Source of the DNA: VAZQ01 sp963744275
GTDB lineage: Bacteria > Pseudomonadota > Alphaproteobacteria > Rhizobiales > Xanthobacteraceae
Assembly (NCBI GenBank): GCA_963744275.1
Contig: CAVUSX010000025.1
Span: forward strand, 328,591-392,590
Length of the DNA: 64,000 nt
Reading direction: 5' to 3'
Below, in pieces: positions 54,398 to 63,824 of this stretch (its first letter is position 1; each line of letters begins with the position of its first letter). Both the position numbers and the translations under genes were made by a program. The notes under the pieces were generated by a model. It worked only from the letters and a program-made list of their open reading frames with translations. It searched no databases and was not told the DNA's origin.

Positions 54398-55345
54398 ATG
54401 TCCAACGTGCTGTTCATCAAGACGTCCTCTCTCGGCGACGTGATACATCACATGCCGGCGCTGACCGAGGTGCGCCGAAATCGCCCCGCTGCGCGCATCT
54501 CCTGGGTGGTCGAGGAAGCGTTCGCGCCGCTGGTGCGGCTGCATGCGGGCGTCGACGTGGTGATTCCTGTGGCCTCGCGGCGATGGCGCAGAGGGCTGCA
54601 CCGGCCCGCCACATGGGGCGAGCTGAGGGATTTCGTGGTGGGGCTGCGCGCCCATTCCTACGACGAGATCATCGATGCCCAGGGCCTGGTGCGCACGGCC
54701 GTGATCGCCAAGCTCGCGCGCGGCCGCCGTCATGGCTATGACGCGCGCAGCGTTCGCGAGCCGCCGGCGGCCCGATTCTACGACGTGCGGCACCAGGTCG
54801 ATCAGGGCCTGCACGCGATCGCGCGAAATCGCTTGTTGACCGCGCTGGCTTTGGGGCACACCCCCGACGATGTCCTCGATTTCGGCCTCGACCGCGCCGG
54901 ATTGGCCGGCCGGCCGGGCGCGCCTTACGGCGTCCTGCTGCACGCCACGGCGCGCCCCGGCAAGGAATGGCCGGAGCAGTCTTGGGTCGAGGTCGGCCGG
55001 ATGCTGTCTGGCCGCGGCGTCGAGCTCTTGCTGCCGTGGGGGACGAGCGTCGAGCGGGATCGCAGCGTGCGAATGGCGGCCGCGATCGGCCATGCGCGGG
55101 TGCCCGAACGCGGGCCGCTCGATGCCGTCGCCCGGCTGATCGCCGGCGCTGCTTTCGTGATCGGGGTCGATACCGGGCTGCTTCACCTCGCGGCGGCCCT
55201 CGGGGTGCCGCTGGTCGGCATCTTCGTCGACAGCGAACCCGGCCTCACCGGGCCCCGGGGGCTGGGGCCAATCGCGGTGGTCGGGGGCAGGGCCGCAATG
55301 CCCTCGGCCCGCGATGTCATATCGGCGCTCGAGGAGGTCAGCTAG
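54398..55345 (+). CDS. waaC: Lipopolysaccharide heptosyltransferase I-like
   Basis: 315 residues of GT9 fold. It starts VLFIKTSSLGDVIHHMPALT, the standard WaaC N-terminus. YGVLLHATARPGKEWPEQSW and AAFVIGVDTGLLHLAAALGV followed by PLVGIF form the sugar-nucleotide site. WaaC adds the first heptose to Kdo of the LPS inner core. Downstream lie the second heptosyltransferase and the HldD/HldE synthesis genes, consistent with a heptose-containing core. It overlaps the stop of the convergent heptosyltransferase II gene by 8 nt. Confidence 0.92.
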   Translation: MSNVLFIKTSSLGDVIHHMPALTEVRRNRPAARISWVVEEAFAPLVRLHAGVDVVIPVASRRWRRGLHRPATWGELRDFVVGLRAHSYDEIIDAQGLVRTAVIAKLARGRRHGYDARSVREPPAARFYDVRHQVDQGLHAIARNRLLTALALGHTPDDVLDFGLDRAGLAGRPGAPYGVLLHATARPGKEWPEQSWVEVGRMLSGRGVELLLPWGTSVERDRSVRMAAAIGHARVPERGPLDAVARLIAGAAFVIGVDTGLLHLAAALGVPLVGIFVDSEPGLTGPRGLGPIAVVGGRAAMPSARDVISALEEVS

Positions 55346-56435
55346 AAGTCCGCGTCCCCCGTTCGGTGCGGCCAGCCTCGATGGCGGCTCGGGTCGCTGC
55401 CATTACCTGCTCGACCGCGATATCGCGCATGCAGAGATGATGGCCGGGGCGGCAGACCGGCAGGTGGCAGGGCCGACAGCTCAGCTGGTTCGGGGTTTCG
55501 ATCACGGCTGCGAGCGGATTGAGCGGCGCCCAGTGCAATGGGCTGGTCGGGCCGAAAATGCCGATCGTCGGCGTGCCCAGCGCGGCGGCTACGTGCAGGA
55601 GGCCGGAATCGTTCGATACCGCCACGTCCGCGGCCGCCAGCGCCAGAATGGCGTTGCGGAGATCGGGGCCGGTCAGGTCCCGAATTTCTTGGGGCGCGGC
55701 GGCGGCGATCTCGGCCGCGATGGCTCCCTCGCCCGGCCCTCCGACGACCCATACCCGATGGCCCTCGCCGACCAGGCGTCGGCCGAGATCGGCATAGGAG
55801 CCCGCAGGCCAGCGTTTGGAGGGGCCGACCGCACCGGGAGCCAAGGCGATCTCCCGGCGCTGGTCGTGCGCCAGGCCCAGCCGCTGGCGCCACTGCGCCA
55901 CTTCCGAGCCGGAGGCCACCAATTGGGGCAACGGCCACTCTGACGGGAAGGGGACGCCTTTCGGCAAAGCGAGCGCGGCGCATCGCTCGACCATGCGGGG
56001 CAGCCGCCGCTCGCCCCAGCGGAGATCATTGATGAGCCCGACACGGCCTTCGCCGATAAATCCGGTGCGTTGCGGGATGCCGGCGAGAAAGAGGGCGAGC
56101 GCGGACTTCCACGTCCGCGGCATCACCAAGGCTTGGCCATAGCCTTCCCGGCGCAGTCGCAGGGCTAGAGCATGATGCTGGCCAAGCGCGAGACGCCGGC
56201 GCGGCAGATCGGCAATGACGCCTTTGCGCACGCCCGGCATGTAGTCGAGCAAGGGCGAAACCATCGCGGTTGTGAGTACGTCGATAGGGCGGTAGGGGAA
56301 GCGCTGCTTGAGCAGCTTGACCACGGTGTGGCAGCGCACGAAATCCCCGATCCACATGTAGGGGACTAAGAGAATGGGCGAGCCCGGACTTTCGCCCGCC
56401 GGTGCGACTGCCGCATCATATGAGTCTAGATTCAT
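55338..56435 (-). CDS. waaF: Lipopolysaccharide heptosyltransferase II-like (GT9)
   Basis: 365 residues. It has PILLVPYMWIGDFVRCHTVV, RPIDVLTTAMVSPLLDYMPG, EIALAPGAVGPSKRWPAGSY and AAADVAVSNDSGLLHVAAAL followed by GTPTIGIFGPTSPLHWAPL. This ADP-heptose motif is standard for WaaF. The C-terminal LSCRPCHLPVCRPGHHLCMR contains a Cys/His cluster seen in many WaaF proteins. It is read convergently to waaC and divergently to hldD across an AT-rich gap (56436-56631), which contains TTAATTAA and presumably promoters. Confidence 0.9.
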   Translation of the reverse strand: MNLDSYDAAVAPAGESPGSPILLVPYMWIGDFVRCHTVVKLLKQRFPYRPIDVLTTAMVSPLLDYMPGVRKGVIADLPRRRLALGQHHALALRLRREGYGQALVMPRTWKSALALFLAGIPQRTGFIGEGRVGLINDLRWGERRLPRMVERCAALALPKGVPFPSEWPLPQLVASGSEVAQWRQRLGLAHDQRREIALAPGAVGPSKRWPAGSYADLGRRLVGEGHRVWVVGGPGEGAIAAEIAAAAPQEIRDLTGPDLRNAILALAAADVAVSNDSGLLHVAAALGTPTIGIFGPTSPLHWAPLNPLAAVIETPNQLSCRPCHLPVCRPGHHLCMRDIAVEQVMAATRAAIEAGRTERGTRTSS

Positions 56436-56631
56436 TTAATTAAGCTATGAATCTTGGTCCAAGTTAGCGCCGCTCACCACCTCTGTACCAGGAAAAACGC
56501 CGGACAGCGCGTGGCTCAGAGCACAGGATGAATGCCAACGGGAAGCCTTCCGCGCAAGCCGCCTTCGCGGCGAGCAGAGCCCGTAGCAAGGTTGCGCGCC
56601 CGGTTGCTCTCAGGCAAAGGAGGCCGGGGAG

Positions 56632-57624
56632 GTGACGCTCGGGATGTTCCTGGTCACTGGCGGCGCCGGATTCATCGGGTCGAACATGGTGGCAAGCCTC
56701 AACGAGGCCGGCCGCAGCGACATCGTCGTCAACGATTCTCTCGATAGCGGGGAGAAATGGCGCAACCTCGGCAAGCGGCAACTTGCCGATGTGGTGCCAC
56801 CCGGTGAGTTGTTCAGCTGGCTCGCGGGGCGCAAGCTCGAGGCGGTGATCCATCTCGGCGCCATCTCCGATACCACCGCGACCGATGGGGATCTCGTCAT
56901 CGAGACCAATTTCCGGCTTTCGTTGCGGCTGCTCGAATGGTGCACGGCCGCCCATACCCCGTTCATCTACGCATCCTCGGCCGCGACCTATGGGGACGGT
57001 GCGGACGGTTTCGGCGACGACTGGTCGCCACCGGCCCTGCGACGGCTGAAACCCCTCAATCTGTACGGTTGGAGCAAGCATTTGTTCGATCTGGCGGTCG
57101 CCGACCGCGCCGCCAGGGGAGCCAGCCTGCCGCCGCAATGGGCAGGATTGAAGTTTTTCAACGTGTTCGGGCCAAACGAATACCACAAAGGCGAGATGAT
57201 GAGCCTGCTGGCCAAGCGCTTCGATGATGCCCGCAGCGGCCGCGCCATCCGGTTGTTCAAATCGCATCGCGACGGCATCGCCGATGGCGAGCAGAGGCGC
57301 GACTTCATCTACGTGGATGACGCGATTGCGGTGGTGCGCTGGCTGATCGATCGGCCCGCGGTTTCGGGCATCTTCAATGTCGGCACCGGCGCGGCGCGCA
57401 GCTTCCGCGATCTGGTGTCGGCCATGTTCGGGGCGCTCGGCAGCGTGCCGAAGATCGAGTATATCGATATGCCCCAAGCGATTCGCGACAAGTACCAGTA
57501 CTTCACGCAGAGCGAGGTGGAGAACCTGCGCCGGGCGGGCTACACTGCCGCCTTCACGCCGCTCGAGCAGGCGGTCGGGCGCTACGTCACCTCGTTTCTT
57601 GACCGTGCGGACCGTTACCGTTGA
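56632..57624 (+). CDS. hldD: ADP-L-glycero-D-manno-heptose 6-epimerase
   Basis: 330 residues. GTG start at 56632, eight bases after AAAGGAGG; ATG at 56644 (MFLVTGGAGFIGSN) is the alternative. Conserved segments are VIHLGAISDTTATDGDLVIE, NLYGWSKHLFD (YxxxK), and FFNVFGPNEYHKGEMMSLLA, which is diagnostic for HldD. It converts the D,D to the L,D form of ADP-heptose, the sugar used by WaaC and WaaF. The stop overlaps the region just before hldE, so the two are one operon. Confidence 0.95.
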   Translation: MTLGMFLVTGGAGFIGSNMVASLNEAGRSDIVVNDSLDSGEKWRNLGKRQLADVVPPGELFSWLAGRKLEAVIHLGAISDTTATDGDLVIETNFRLSLRLLEWCTAAHTPFIYASSAATYGDGADGFGDDWSPPALRRLKPLNLYGWSKHLFDLAVADRAARGASLPPQWAGLKFFNVFGPNEYHKGEMMSLLAKRFDDARSGRAIRLFKSHRDGIADGEQRRDFIYVDDAIAVVRWLIDRPAVSGIFNVGTGAARSFRDLVSAMFGALGSVPKIEYIDMPQAIRDKYQYFTQSEVENLRRAGYTAAFTPLEQAVGRYVTSFLDRADRYR

Positions 57625-57647
57625 CGGATCGCGGATCGGCACCGGCC

Positions 57648-59318
57648 ATGCACAATATCGATCAACAGCTCGCGCGGCTCGATCAAGCGACGGTGCTCTG
57701 CATCGGCGACCTGATGCTCGACGACTTCGTCTATGGCGAGGTCACGCGCATTTCGCCGGAAGCGCCGGCGCCGGTACTGGCGGTGACGCGCAACGAGCTG
57801 GTCATCGGCGGCGGCGGCAACGTCGCGCGCAACCTCGCGTCGCTGGGCGCCCACTGCTTTTTCGTCGGCGTCGTCGGCGAGGACAATTCCAGCGCGAGCT
57901 TGATGCGGGCGCTGGCCGCCGAGCCCTTGATCGAGCCTCACCTCGTCGTCGATGCAACGCGCCCGACCACGCGCAAGGTTCGCTTCGTCTCCGAGCATTT
58001 TTCGACCCACCTGCTGCGCGCCGACTGGGAACTGGCCAAGACAATCAGTCCTGCAATAGAGAAAAACGTCATCGACCGGGCACTGGCGCTCCTGCCCGAC
58101 GTGGCTAGCGTCGTTCTGTCCGATTACGCCAAAGGCGTGCTTACACCGCGCGTGATCCGGACCGTGATCGATGCGGCGCGCAAGCTCGGCAAGCCCGTCA
58201 TCGTCGATCCCAAGGGGAAGGACTTCGCGATTTATCGCGGCGCAACGCTGATCACGCCGAACCGTCATGAGCTCGCCGAGGCCGCCCGACGTCCGGCCGT
58301 CACCGATGCCGACATCGTCTCCGCGGCCGCCGAGCTCAACCGGATCGTCGGCAGCGAGGCCGTGCTGGTGACGCGGAGCGAGGAAGGCATGACGTTTGTT
58401 CCCGCCAGCGGACCGCCAATTCACGTTCCGGCTTACCCGGTCAAGGTGCGCGACGTGTCCGGGGCCGGCGATACGGTGGTCGCGGTGGTCGCCGCCATGC
58501 TGGCGGTCGAGAAGGAGTTCGAGCCGGCGGTGCGGGCGGCCAATGCGGCTGCCGCGGTTGTGGTCGGCAAGCGCGGCACCGCGACGCTCTCGATCGCGGA
58601 GCTGCGTGCGCGCCTGCTTCCGGCATCATCGCTGGCGGCCGAGGAGAAGATCATATTCGACTGGTCGGTGCTCGATGAGCGCCTGCAGGAGTGGCGGCGG
58701 CGGGGGTTGCGGGTCGGATTCACCAATGGCTGCTTCGACCTCCTGCATCGTGGCCACGTCACGCTGCTGGCGCAGGCACGCGCGGCCTGCGACCGGTTGG
58801 TGGTGGGTCTCAATGACGATGCCTCGGTGCGGCGCCTCAAGGGCGATAGCCGCCCGCTGCAGGACGTGCATTCCCGTGCCGAGGTGCTGGCCGCGCTCGA
58901 AGCCGTCGATCTGGTCGCCGTCTTCGGTGAGGACACGCCGCTCGAGCTGATCGAGCGCGTGCGCCCGCAAGTGCTGGTGAAGGGCGGCGATTACCGGCGC
59001 GAGGAGGTCGTCGGTCACGACTTGGTGGAGGCGGCCGGCGGCGAGACGATCCTGGTCGATCTGGTGCCGGGCCATTCGACCACCGCCCTGGTGCGCCGCT
59101 CTGCCAAGCCTTCAAACGGCTCTGGAGCGCCCGGAACGGGCACCCGAAATCGAATTACAGCAGTATCCGCGCCGAGAGCGCAGCGACCGAACACCGATGC
59201 CGGAGCGCCGGGTGCCGCGACTGAGCGCGATCATTATCGCCAAGAACGAGGCCCGCAACATCGGTGCCTGTCTCGATTCGCTCGCCTTCTGCGACGAGCG
59301 CATCGTGGTCGATGGTGA
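57648..59318 (+). CDS. hldE: Bifunctional heptose-7-phosphate kinase/heptose-1-phosphate adenylyltransferase
   Basis: The kinase domain (residues about 1-315) has GDLMLDDFVYGEVTRISPEA, GGGGNVARNLASLGAHCFFV and VRDVSGAGDTVVAVVAAMLA (catalytic Asp in GAGD). The nucleotidyltransferase domain has VGFTNGCFDLLHRGHVTLLA and ends with VLVKGGDYRREEVVG and LVPGHSTTALVRR. The two domains make ADP-heptose precursors before HldD. The family normally ends near SAK (about 59115). Here the frame continues about 68 codons and overlaps the next gene by 122 nt, which suggests an indel near 59110 or a lost stop. Confidence 0.93.
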   Translation: MHNIDQQLARLDQATVLCIGDLMLDDFVYGEVTRISPEAPAPVLAVTRNELVIGGGGNVARNLASLGAHCFFVGVVGEDNSSASLMRALAAEPLIEPHLVVDATRPTTRKVRFVSEHFSTHLLRADWELAKTISPAIEKNVIDRALALLPDVASVVLSDYAKGVLTPRVIRTVIDAARKLGKPVIVDPKGKDFAIYRGATLITPNRHELAEAARRPAVTDADIVSAAAELNRIVGSEAVLVTRSEEGMTFVPASGPPIHVPAYPVKVRDVSGAGDTVVAVVAAMLAVEKEFEPAVRAANAAAAVVVGKRGTATLSIAELRARLLPASSLAAEEKIIFDWSVLDERLQEWRRRGLRVGFTNGCFDLLHRGHVTLLAQARAACDRLVVGLNDDASVRRLKGDSRPLQDVHSRAEVLAALEAVDLVAVFGEDTPLELIERVRPQVLVKGGDYRREEVVGHDLVEAAGGETILVDLVPGHSTTALVRRSAKPSNGSGAPGTGTRNRITAVSAPRAQRPNTDAGAPGAATERDHYRQERGPQHRCLSRFARLLRRAHRGRW

Positions 59319-59961
59319 AAGCGATGATGGCACGCCCGCGATCGCCCGCGCCAAGGGTGCACATGTCGTGACGGCAGCCTGGCATGGATTTGGCGCGCAG
59401 AAGAATCTGGCGCTTTCGCTGGCTGGCGGGGATTGGGTGCTTTCGATCGATGCGGACGAGCGGGTGAGCCCGGCGCTTGCGCGGGCGATCGAGGATGCCG
59501 TCGGGCTCCATGGCGTCGACGGCTATGAAATACCGCGCCGTTCGAGCTTCCTGGGCCGTGAGATGCGGCATTCGGGTTGGTCGCCCGATTTCGTCTTGCG
59601 GCTGTTCCGCCGCGGCCGGGCGCAATTCACCGATGATCTGGTGCATGAGCGGGTCATCTGTGACGGCAAAGTCGGCCGTCTCGCCGAAGCACTGCTGCAC
59701 TATCCGGTCCTCGGGCTCGAGGATGCGCTCGGCCGCATGGACCGCTATTCGACCGCCGGAGCCGAAATGCTGGTTGCATCCGGCCGCGGCGTGTCGTTCG
59801 GGAGCGGGATCGCCCACGGGCTGTGGTCGTTCCTGCGTGCCTATGTGTGGCGCCTGGGCTTTCTCGACGGCCGTGAAGGCTTTCTGCTCGCGGTCGCCAA
59901 TGCCGAAGGCACCTACTATCGTTACATGAAGGCTTGGCTCAAGGCGCGTCGCGATGGTTGA
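59197..59961 (+). CDS. Glycosyltransferase family 2, WaaE/KdtX-like LPS core enzyme
   Basis: 254 residues. It has LSAIIIAKNEARNIGACLDS, LAFCDERIVVDGESDDGTPA, GDWVLSIDADERVSPALARA (DAD) and LVHERVICDGKVGRLAEALL HYP. This is the typical layout of WaaE-type glucosyltransferases, which add a beta-glucose to heptose I. It follows hldE and is 8 nt overlapped by the next GT2 gene, so it is part of the same operon. The donor sugar cannot be fixed from sequence. Confidence 0.9.
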   Translation: MPERRVPRLSAIIIAKNEARNIGACLDSLAFCDERIVVDGESDDGTPAIARAKGAHVVTAAWHGFGAQKNLALSLAGGDWVLSIDADERVSPALARAIEDAVGLHGVDGYEIPRRSSFLGREMRHSGWSPDFVLRLFRRGRAQFTDDLVHERVICDGKVGRLAEALLHYPVLGLEDALGRMDRYSTAGAEMLVASGRGVSFGSGIAHGLWSFLRAYVWRLGFLDGREGFLLAVANAEGTYYRYMKAWLKARRDG

Positions 59962-60809
59962 GCTGATCTCCGTCATCGTCGCGACCTACAATCGGGAGGA
60001 TGCGCTCGGTGCCGTCCTGCGCTCCCTGTCGCGGCAGACCGACCGGCGGTTCGAGGTTGTCGTGGCCGATGATGGCTCACGTCCGGCAACCGCAGCCATG
60101 GTCGCGGCGTGGACGTCGCGCATGCCGGTCCCGCTCAATCATGTCTGGCACGAGGATCGGGGATTTCGCCTTGCCGAGATCAGGAATCGAGCGATCCGCG
60201 CCAGCGCAGGGAGCCTATTGCGTCTTCCTCGACGGCGACTGCATGGCACGGCCGGACTATGTCGCCGCCCATCGTCGGCTCGCCGAGCCCGGATATTTCG
60301 TGACCGGCAATCGAGCTCTGCTGTCGGCTGCATTGAGCGATCGCATCCTGGCCCGCGGACTTGAGCCGGAAAGCCGGGGGCTCGGACATTTTCTGGCGCA
60401 AGGCTGGCGCGGGGACGTCAATCGAGTCGGTCCCCTCATCGCGCTTCCGCTCGGTCCCTTGCGCAAGCTCGGCGGCCGGCGCTGGCAGGGTGCCCGCGGC
60501 TGCAACGTGGCGTGCTTTCGAGATGATCTCGAGCGCGTCGATGGCTTCGATGCCGCCTTCACCGGTTGGGGGCTGGAGGATTCCGATCTCTTCGTTCGGC
60601 TCATCCGCAGCGGCGTGCGGCGCAAGGACGGGCGCTTTGCAACCGGCGTGCTGCACTTGTGGCATCCGGAAAGCGAGCGGTCGCGACTTTCGGACAACCA
60701 AGGCAAGCTCGATCTCATTCTGCAAGGCGACCGCGTGCGTGCATTGCAGGGTCTCTCGGCGCTGGATACGGGCAAGGCCGACTGCAGCGATCATGCGGAC
60801 AGCGTTTGA
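59954..60809 (+). CDS. Glycosyltransferase family 2 with C-terminal galactosyltransferase-like domain (frame broken)
   Basis: About 285 residues. The N-terminus ELISVIVATYNREDALGAVL and VVVADDGSRPATAAMVAAW gives the GT-A nucleotide site. After a frame change near 60210 the sequence resumes with AYCVFLDGDCMARPDYVAAH (DGD) and ends with FTGWGLEDSDLFVRLIRSGV, the catalytic GWGxED motif of chondroitin-synthase-like GT2 proteins. One missing base in a GC tract explains the break. The ATG overlaps the WaaE-like stop, and its own stop overlaps the FkbM start. It probably extends the LPS core or a linked glycan. Confidence 0.85.
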
Positions 60810-61680
60810 GCTCTTGGGCGATCATGAATTGCATAGAAAAATGCTCGGCCCCGGGGACATGGCAATGACATGGCTCGATCGCGCAGTCATCGGCATCACC
60901 AGCCGCCTTCCGGGAAATTGGTTGGGATTGCGGCTTGCGATTCTCTTGCGGCGTGCCGTTACGATGCGGCTTTCTGCCGATTCCGGCTTGGACATCGAGC
61001 GCTGGGGACTGCACATGCGACTGCATCCCCGCGACAACGGATGCGAAAAAGGCCTGCTCTTCACGCCGCAAATGTTCGAGGTGCCGGAGCGAGCAGAGCT
61101 GGAGGCGGAAATAAAAAAGATCAATGCCGCGGGGCGACCCTTCGTGTTTATCGACATCGGCGCGAATGTCGGACTGTTTTCGCTGTTTGTCGCCTCTTGC
61201 GCTGGTCGGAACGCCACAATTCTTGCGTTCGAGCCCGAGCCCGAGAACATCCGCCGACTGAAATTCAACATCGATGCAAATCCAGGCCTGCCAATTCGCG
61301 TGTTTCCATTTGCGCTCGCGGAAAGAGGAGGAAGTGTTCTCCTCGAGCTTGATCGTCGCGACCGGGGCGGTACCCGCACGTTGCGGGAGAATGACGGCGG
61401 GCTACATCCCGACGCCTTTCCTGCGCAGTGTCGCCCGTTGCTGGATGTGCTGATGGAGGAGAGAGTTCAATTGATCGACGCTTTGAAGATCGATGTCGAG
61501 GGCGTCGAGGACACCATTATGGGCCCTTTCTTTCGAGACGCGCCAAAGAGCCTTTGGCCTCGACTTCTGATTATCGAGGACACGAGCGATTTGTGGCAGA
61601 TCGACCTGCTTTCCGAATTGAGCGCAATTGGTTATTCAGTCGCCGCACGTACGAAGTTGAACCTTCTATTACGCCGCTGA
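60793..61680 (+). CDS. FkbM-family methyltransferase
   Basis: About 295 residues. The SAM-binding motif is FVFIDIGANVGLFSLFVASC. ILAFEPEPENIRRLKFNIDA and the later LIDALKIDVEGVEDTIMGPF are the FkbM signature segments. FkbM enzymes O-methylate sugars of polysaccharides and antibiotics. The ATG at 60793 overlaps the end of the upstream GT2 gene. An N-terminal part of about 75 residues (MRTAFELLGDHELHRK) precedes the core and may be partly helical. The context suggests methylation of an LPS or O-antigen sugar. Confidence 0.87.
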   Translation: MRTAFELLGDHELHRKMLGPGDMAMTWLDRAVIGITSRLPGNWLGLRLAILLRRAVTMRLSADSGLDIERWGLHMRLHPRDNGCEKGLLFTPQMFEVPERAELEAEIKKINAAGRPFVFIDIGANVGLFSLFVASCAGRNATILAFEPEPENIRRLKFNIDANPGLPIRVFPFALAERGGSVLLELDRRDRGGTRTLRENDGGLHPDAFPAQCRPLLDVLMEERVQLIDALKIDVEGVEDTIMGPFFRDAPKSLWPRLLIIEDTSDLWQIDLLSELSAIGYSVAARTKLNLLLRR

Positions 61681-61717
61681 TCCAGCGGACGATCAATTGT
61701 CCGGAGAGAAGGCAGAT

Positions 61718-63011
61718 ATGTGCAATTTCCAAGCAGGTCACCTCGGCGGGGATTTGTTCGACCGCGAATGGCGATCGCGTATCGCCGATGGGCTTGCGGC
61801 GGCGGCGGCGGCGTCATTGCCGTGGTCGACGAGTGCGACAGCCATTTTCGTGACGGCTTGGTTCGTGGTGCTTGTTTCGGCAATAGAAATCGCGAGCTTG
61901 CGCCGGGAGATCGTGAGCCCGGCCGGCGGACTGCCGATCGTGCTGGTGGCGATTGCCGCAGTCGGCATGTCGTGGTCCCAGGCGAGCCTGAGCGAGCGGT
62001 TTCAGGGCCTCGAAGGATTTTGCAAGCTCCTGTTTATTCCGTTTCTGCTGGTGCAGTTCCGGCGCTCGGACCGAGGTTGGTGGGTCATTCTGTGGTTCCT
62101 CGCTGCATCGATCCTGCTGCTGTTGGTGTCCTCGGCGCTGGCGTGGATCCCGGGTCTGCCATGGCGCGGCAAGCCGCAAATGCCCGGCGTTCCGGTCAAG
62201 GATTACATTTCGCAAAGCGGTGTCTTTGCACTTTGTGCGTTTGCGCTGCTCGGACACGCGGTCGACGTCTGGCGTCGCCAACGGCGGCGGGCCGCGTTCG
62301 CCATGGTTTTTGTCGCTGCCTTATTCATTGCCAATATTGCTTTTGTGGAAACCGGCCGCACGACGCTTGTGACAATAGCCGTTCTGGTGCCGCTGTTCGG
62401 ATTCCGGCAATTCGGCTGGAGCGGAATTGTGGCGGCCGGAGCCATCGGGTGCGCGGTGGCGGGCACGCTTTGGATGTCCTCGTCCTACCTGAGGGAGCGG
62501 GTGATACACGCCGTACGAAGAGGTGCAGTTGTATCGATCCGAGGCATGCACCAACCTCTTCGGGTCTTCGGCTCGAATTTTGGAAGAGATCGATCGATAT
62601 CGTCTCCAAATCGCCGATTGCAGGCCATGGAACCGGATCGATCCCGATGCTGCTCATGCCGGCCTCGGCGCGTACAACGCACGTGCTGCCTTCGCCACGG
62701 TCAATCCTCACAACCAGATATTCGTCGTCGCGATCCAACTCGGCTTGGTCGGGACCATCACGCTGCTGGCGATGTGGGTTGCGCATCTGAGTCTTTTCCG
62801 TGGTGAAGGGCTGATATCCTGGATAGGCTTGGTCGCGGTCGTCGAGAATATGGTTGGCTCGCTGTTCAATTCGCACCTCAGTGACTTCACGCAAGGCTGG
62901 CTTTACGTGTTCGCCGTCGGCGTGCTGGGCGGAATGGCGCTGCGGCAGGCGGTGCCTCAGCCGGCGCAGGGAGCTTCGCTTCAGCCGCGACCTGCGATCG
63001 AGGCAAGATGA
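61718..63011 (+). CDS. O-antigen ligase family (WaaL-like) membrane protein (frame broken three times)
   Basis: About 430 residues. It has about ten hydrophobic helices (AIFVTAWFVVLVSAIEIASL, LPIVLVAIAAVGMSW, WVILWFLAASILLLLVSSAL, LVTIAVLVPLFGFRQFGW, IFVVAIQLGLVGTITLLAMW). Joined frames then give VQLYRSEACTN, SSGLRLEFWKRSIDIVSKSP, the GHGTGS turn, and the ligase motif VNPHNQIF in the large periplasmic loop. Breaks lie near 62515, 62567 and 62645. It transfers O-antigen or capped glycan from undecaprenyl diphosphate to lipid A-core. It follows the FkbM gene. Confidence 0.82.
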
Positions 63012-63071
63012 TCGCGCTGCCGCCGCATCCGCGCATTGTGGTGATTCCGTGACATGGCTCGACATCGCCGT

Positions 63072-63817
63072 TTACAAGCGCTTGCGTCGTGCCTGTGTCC
63101 AGTCTTTGATCGGCTGACGCAGCCGGCGGGACAGGTTACGCAGAACGCGTAGTGGCAACGCGAGATAGTACTTTCGCAGAATTTGCCAGCGGTCGCGCCC
63201 GCTGATATGGACCATCGAGTCTGCCGGAATGTACCATCCGTTGAAGCCCGTCCGGCGCACCAGGCGATAGCCGGCGGCTTTGACGAACCGATGGGTGCTG
63301 AGATCGCCGACGTGATCCTCCAGCAGAATGAGCCGCGGCCGCCAGCAGTTGAAATTGAAGCCGCGTAAGACCTCTATTTCGTGTCCTTCAACGTCGATCG
63401 AGAGGAAGTCGATGGGCTGTGGCGCGGTCGCCTCCGCCAAAATATCGTCGAGCGTCCTGACTGGGACTTCAATAACCGTTTCAGGCTGGGAGCCCGGCGC
63501 CATGCGATCGCGGTCAAGTGACGACATTTTGTCCGCGACATAAAAGGGACGTCGCTGCCCGGCGTTCGCCGGCGTCGAGCACGCTGCGCAAAAGACTTTG
63601 GCGCTGCGCATTTGCCGCAGGTTTTGGCAAGCTCCGGCAGCGGTTCAACGAGGATGCCGCTCCAGCCGCGCTGCTCGAGGTGCCAGGATTGGGATCCCCT
63701 GTGTGGATGATTGGCACCGACCTCAACGAAAAACCCAGACGCCCCGTCGAAGAACTCGCGGATGAGTCGCTGTTCATGCTCTTCGCCGGATATCACGAGC
63801 TTCGTCTGAGTGGCCAT
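63072..63817 (-). CDS. FkbM-family methyltransferase (frame broken)
   Basis: About 248 residues. The N-terminus has GFFVEVGANHPHRGSQSWHL and ILVEPLPELAKTC. After a frame change near 63605 it continues with KVFCAACSTPANAGQRRPFY, PIDFLSIDVEGHEIEVLRGF (the FkbM IDVEG motif) and ends QPIKDWTQARRKRL. The VEVGANHP variant of the SAM-binding loop is common in this family. It is convergent with the O-antigen ligase and likely methylates a surface-glycan sugar. Its ATG lies 8 nt beyond the stop of a partial upstream gene. Confidence 0.83.
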
Positions 63818-63824
63818 GGTCGCC

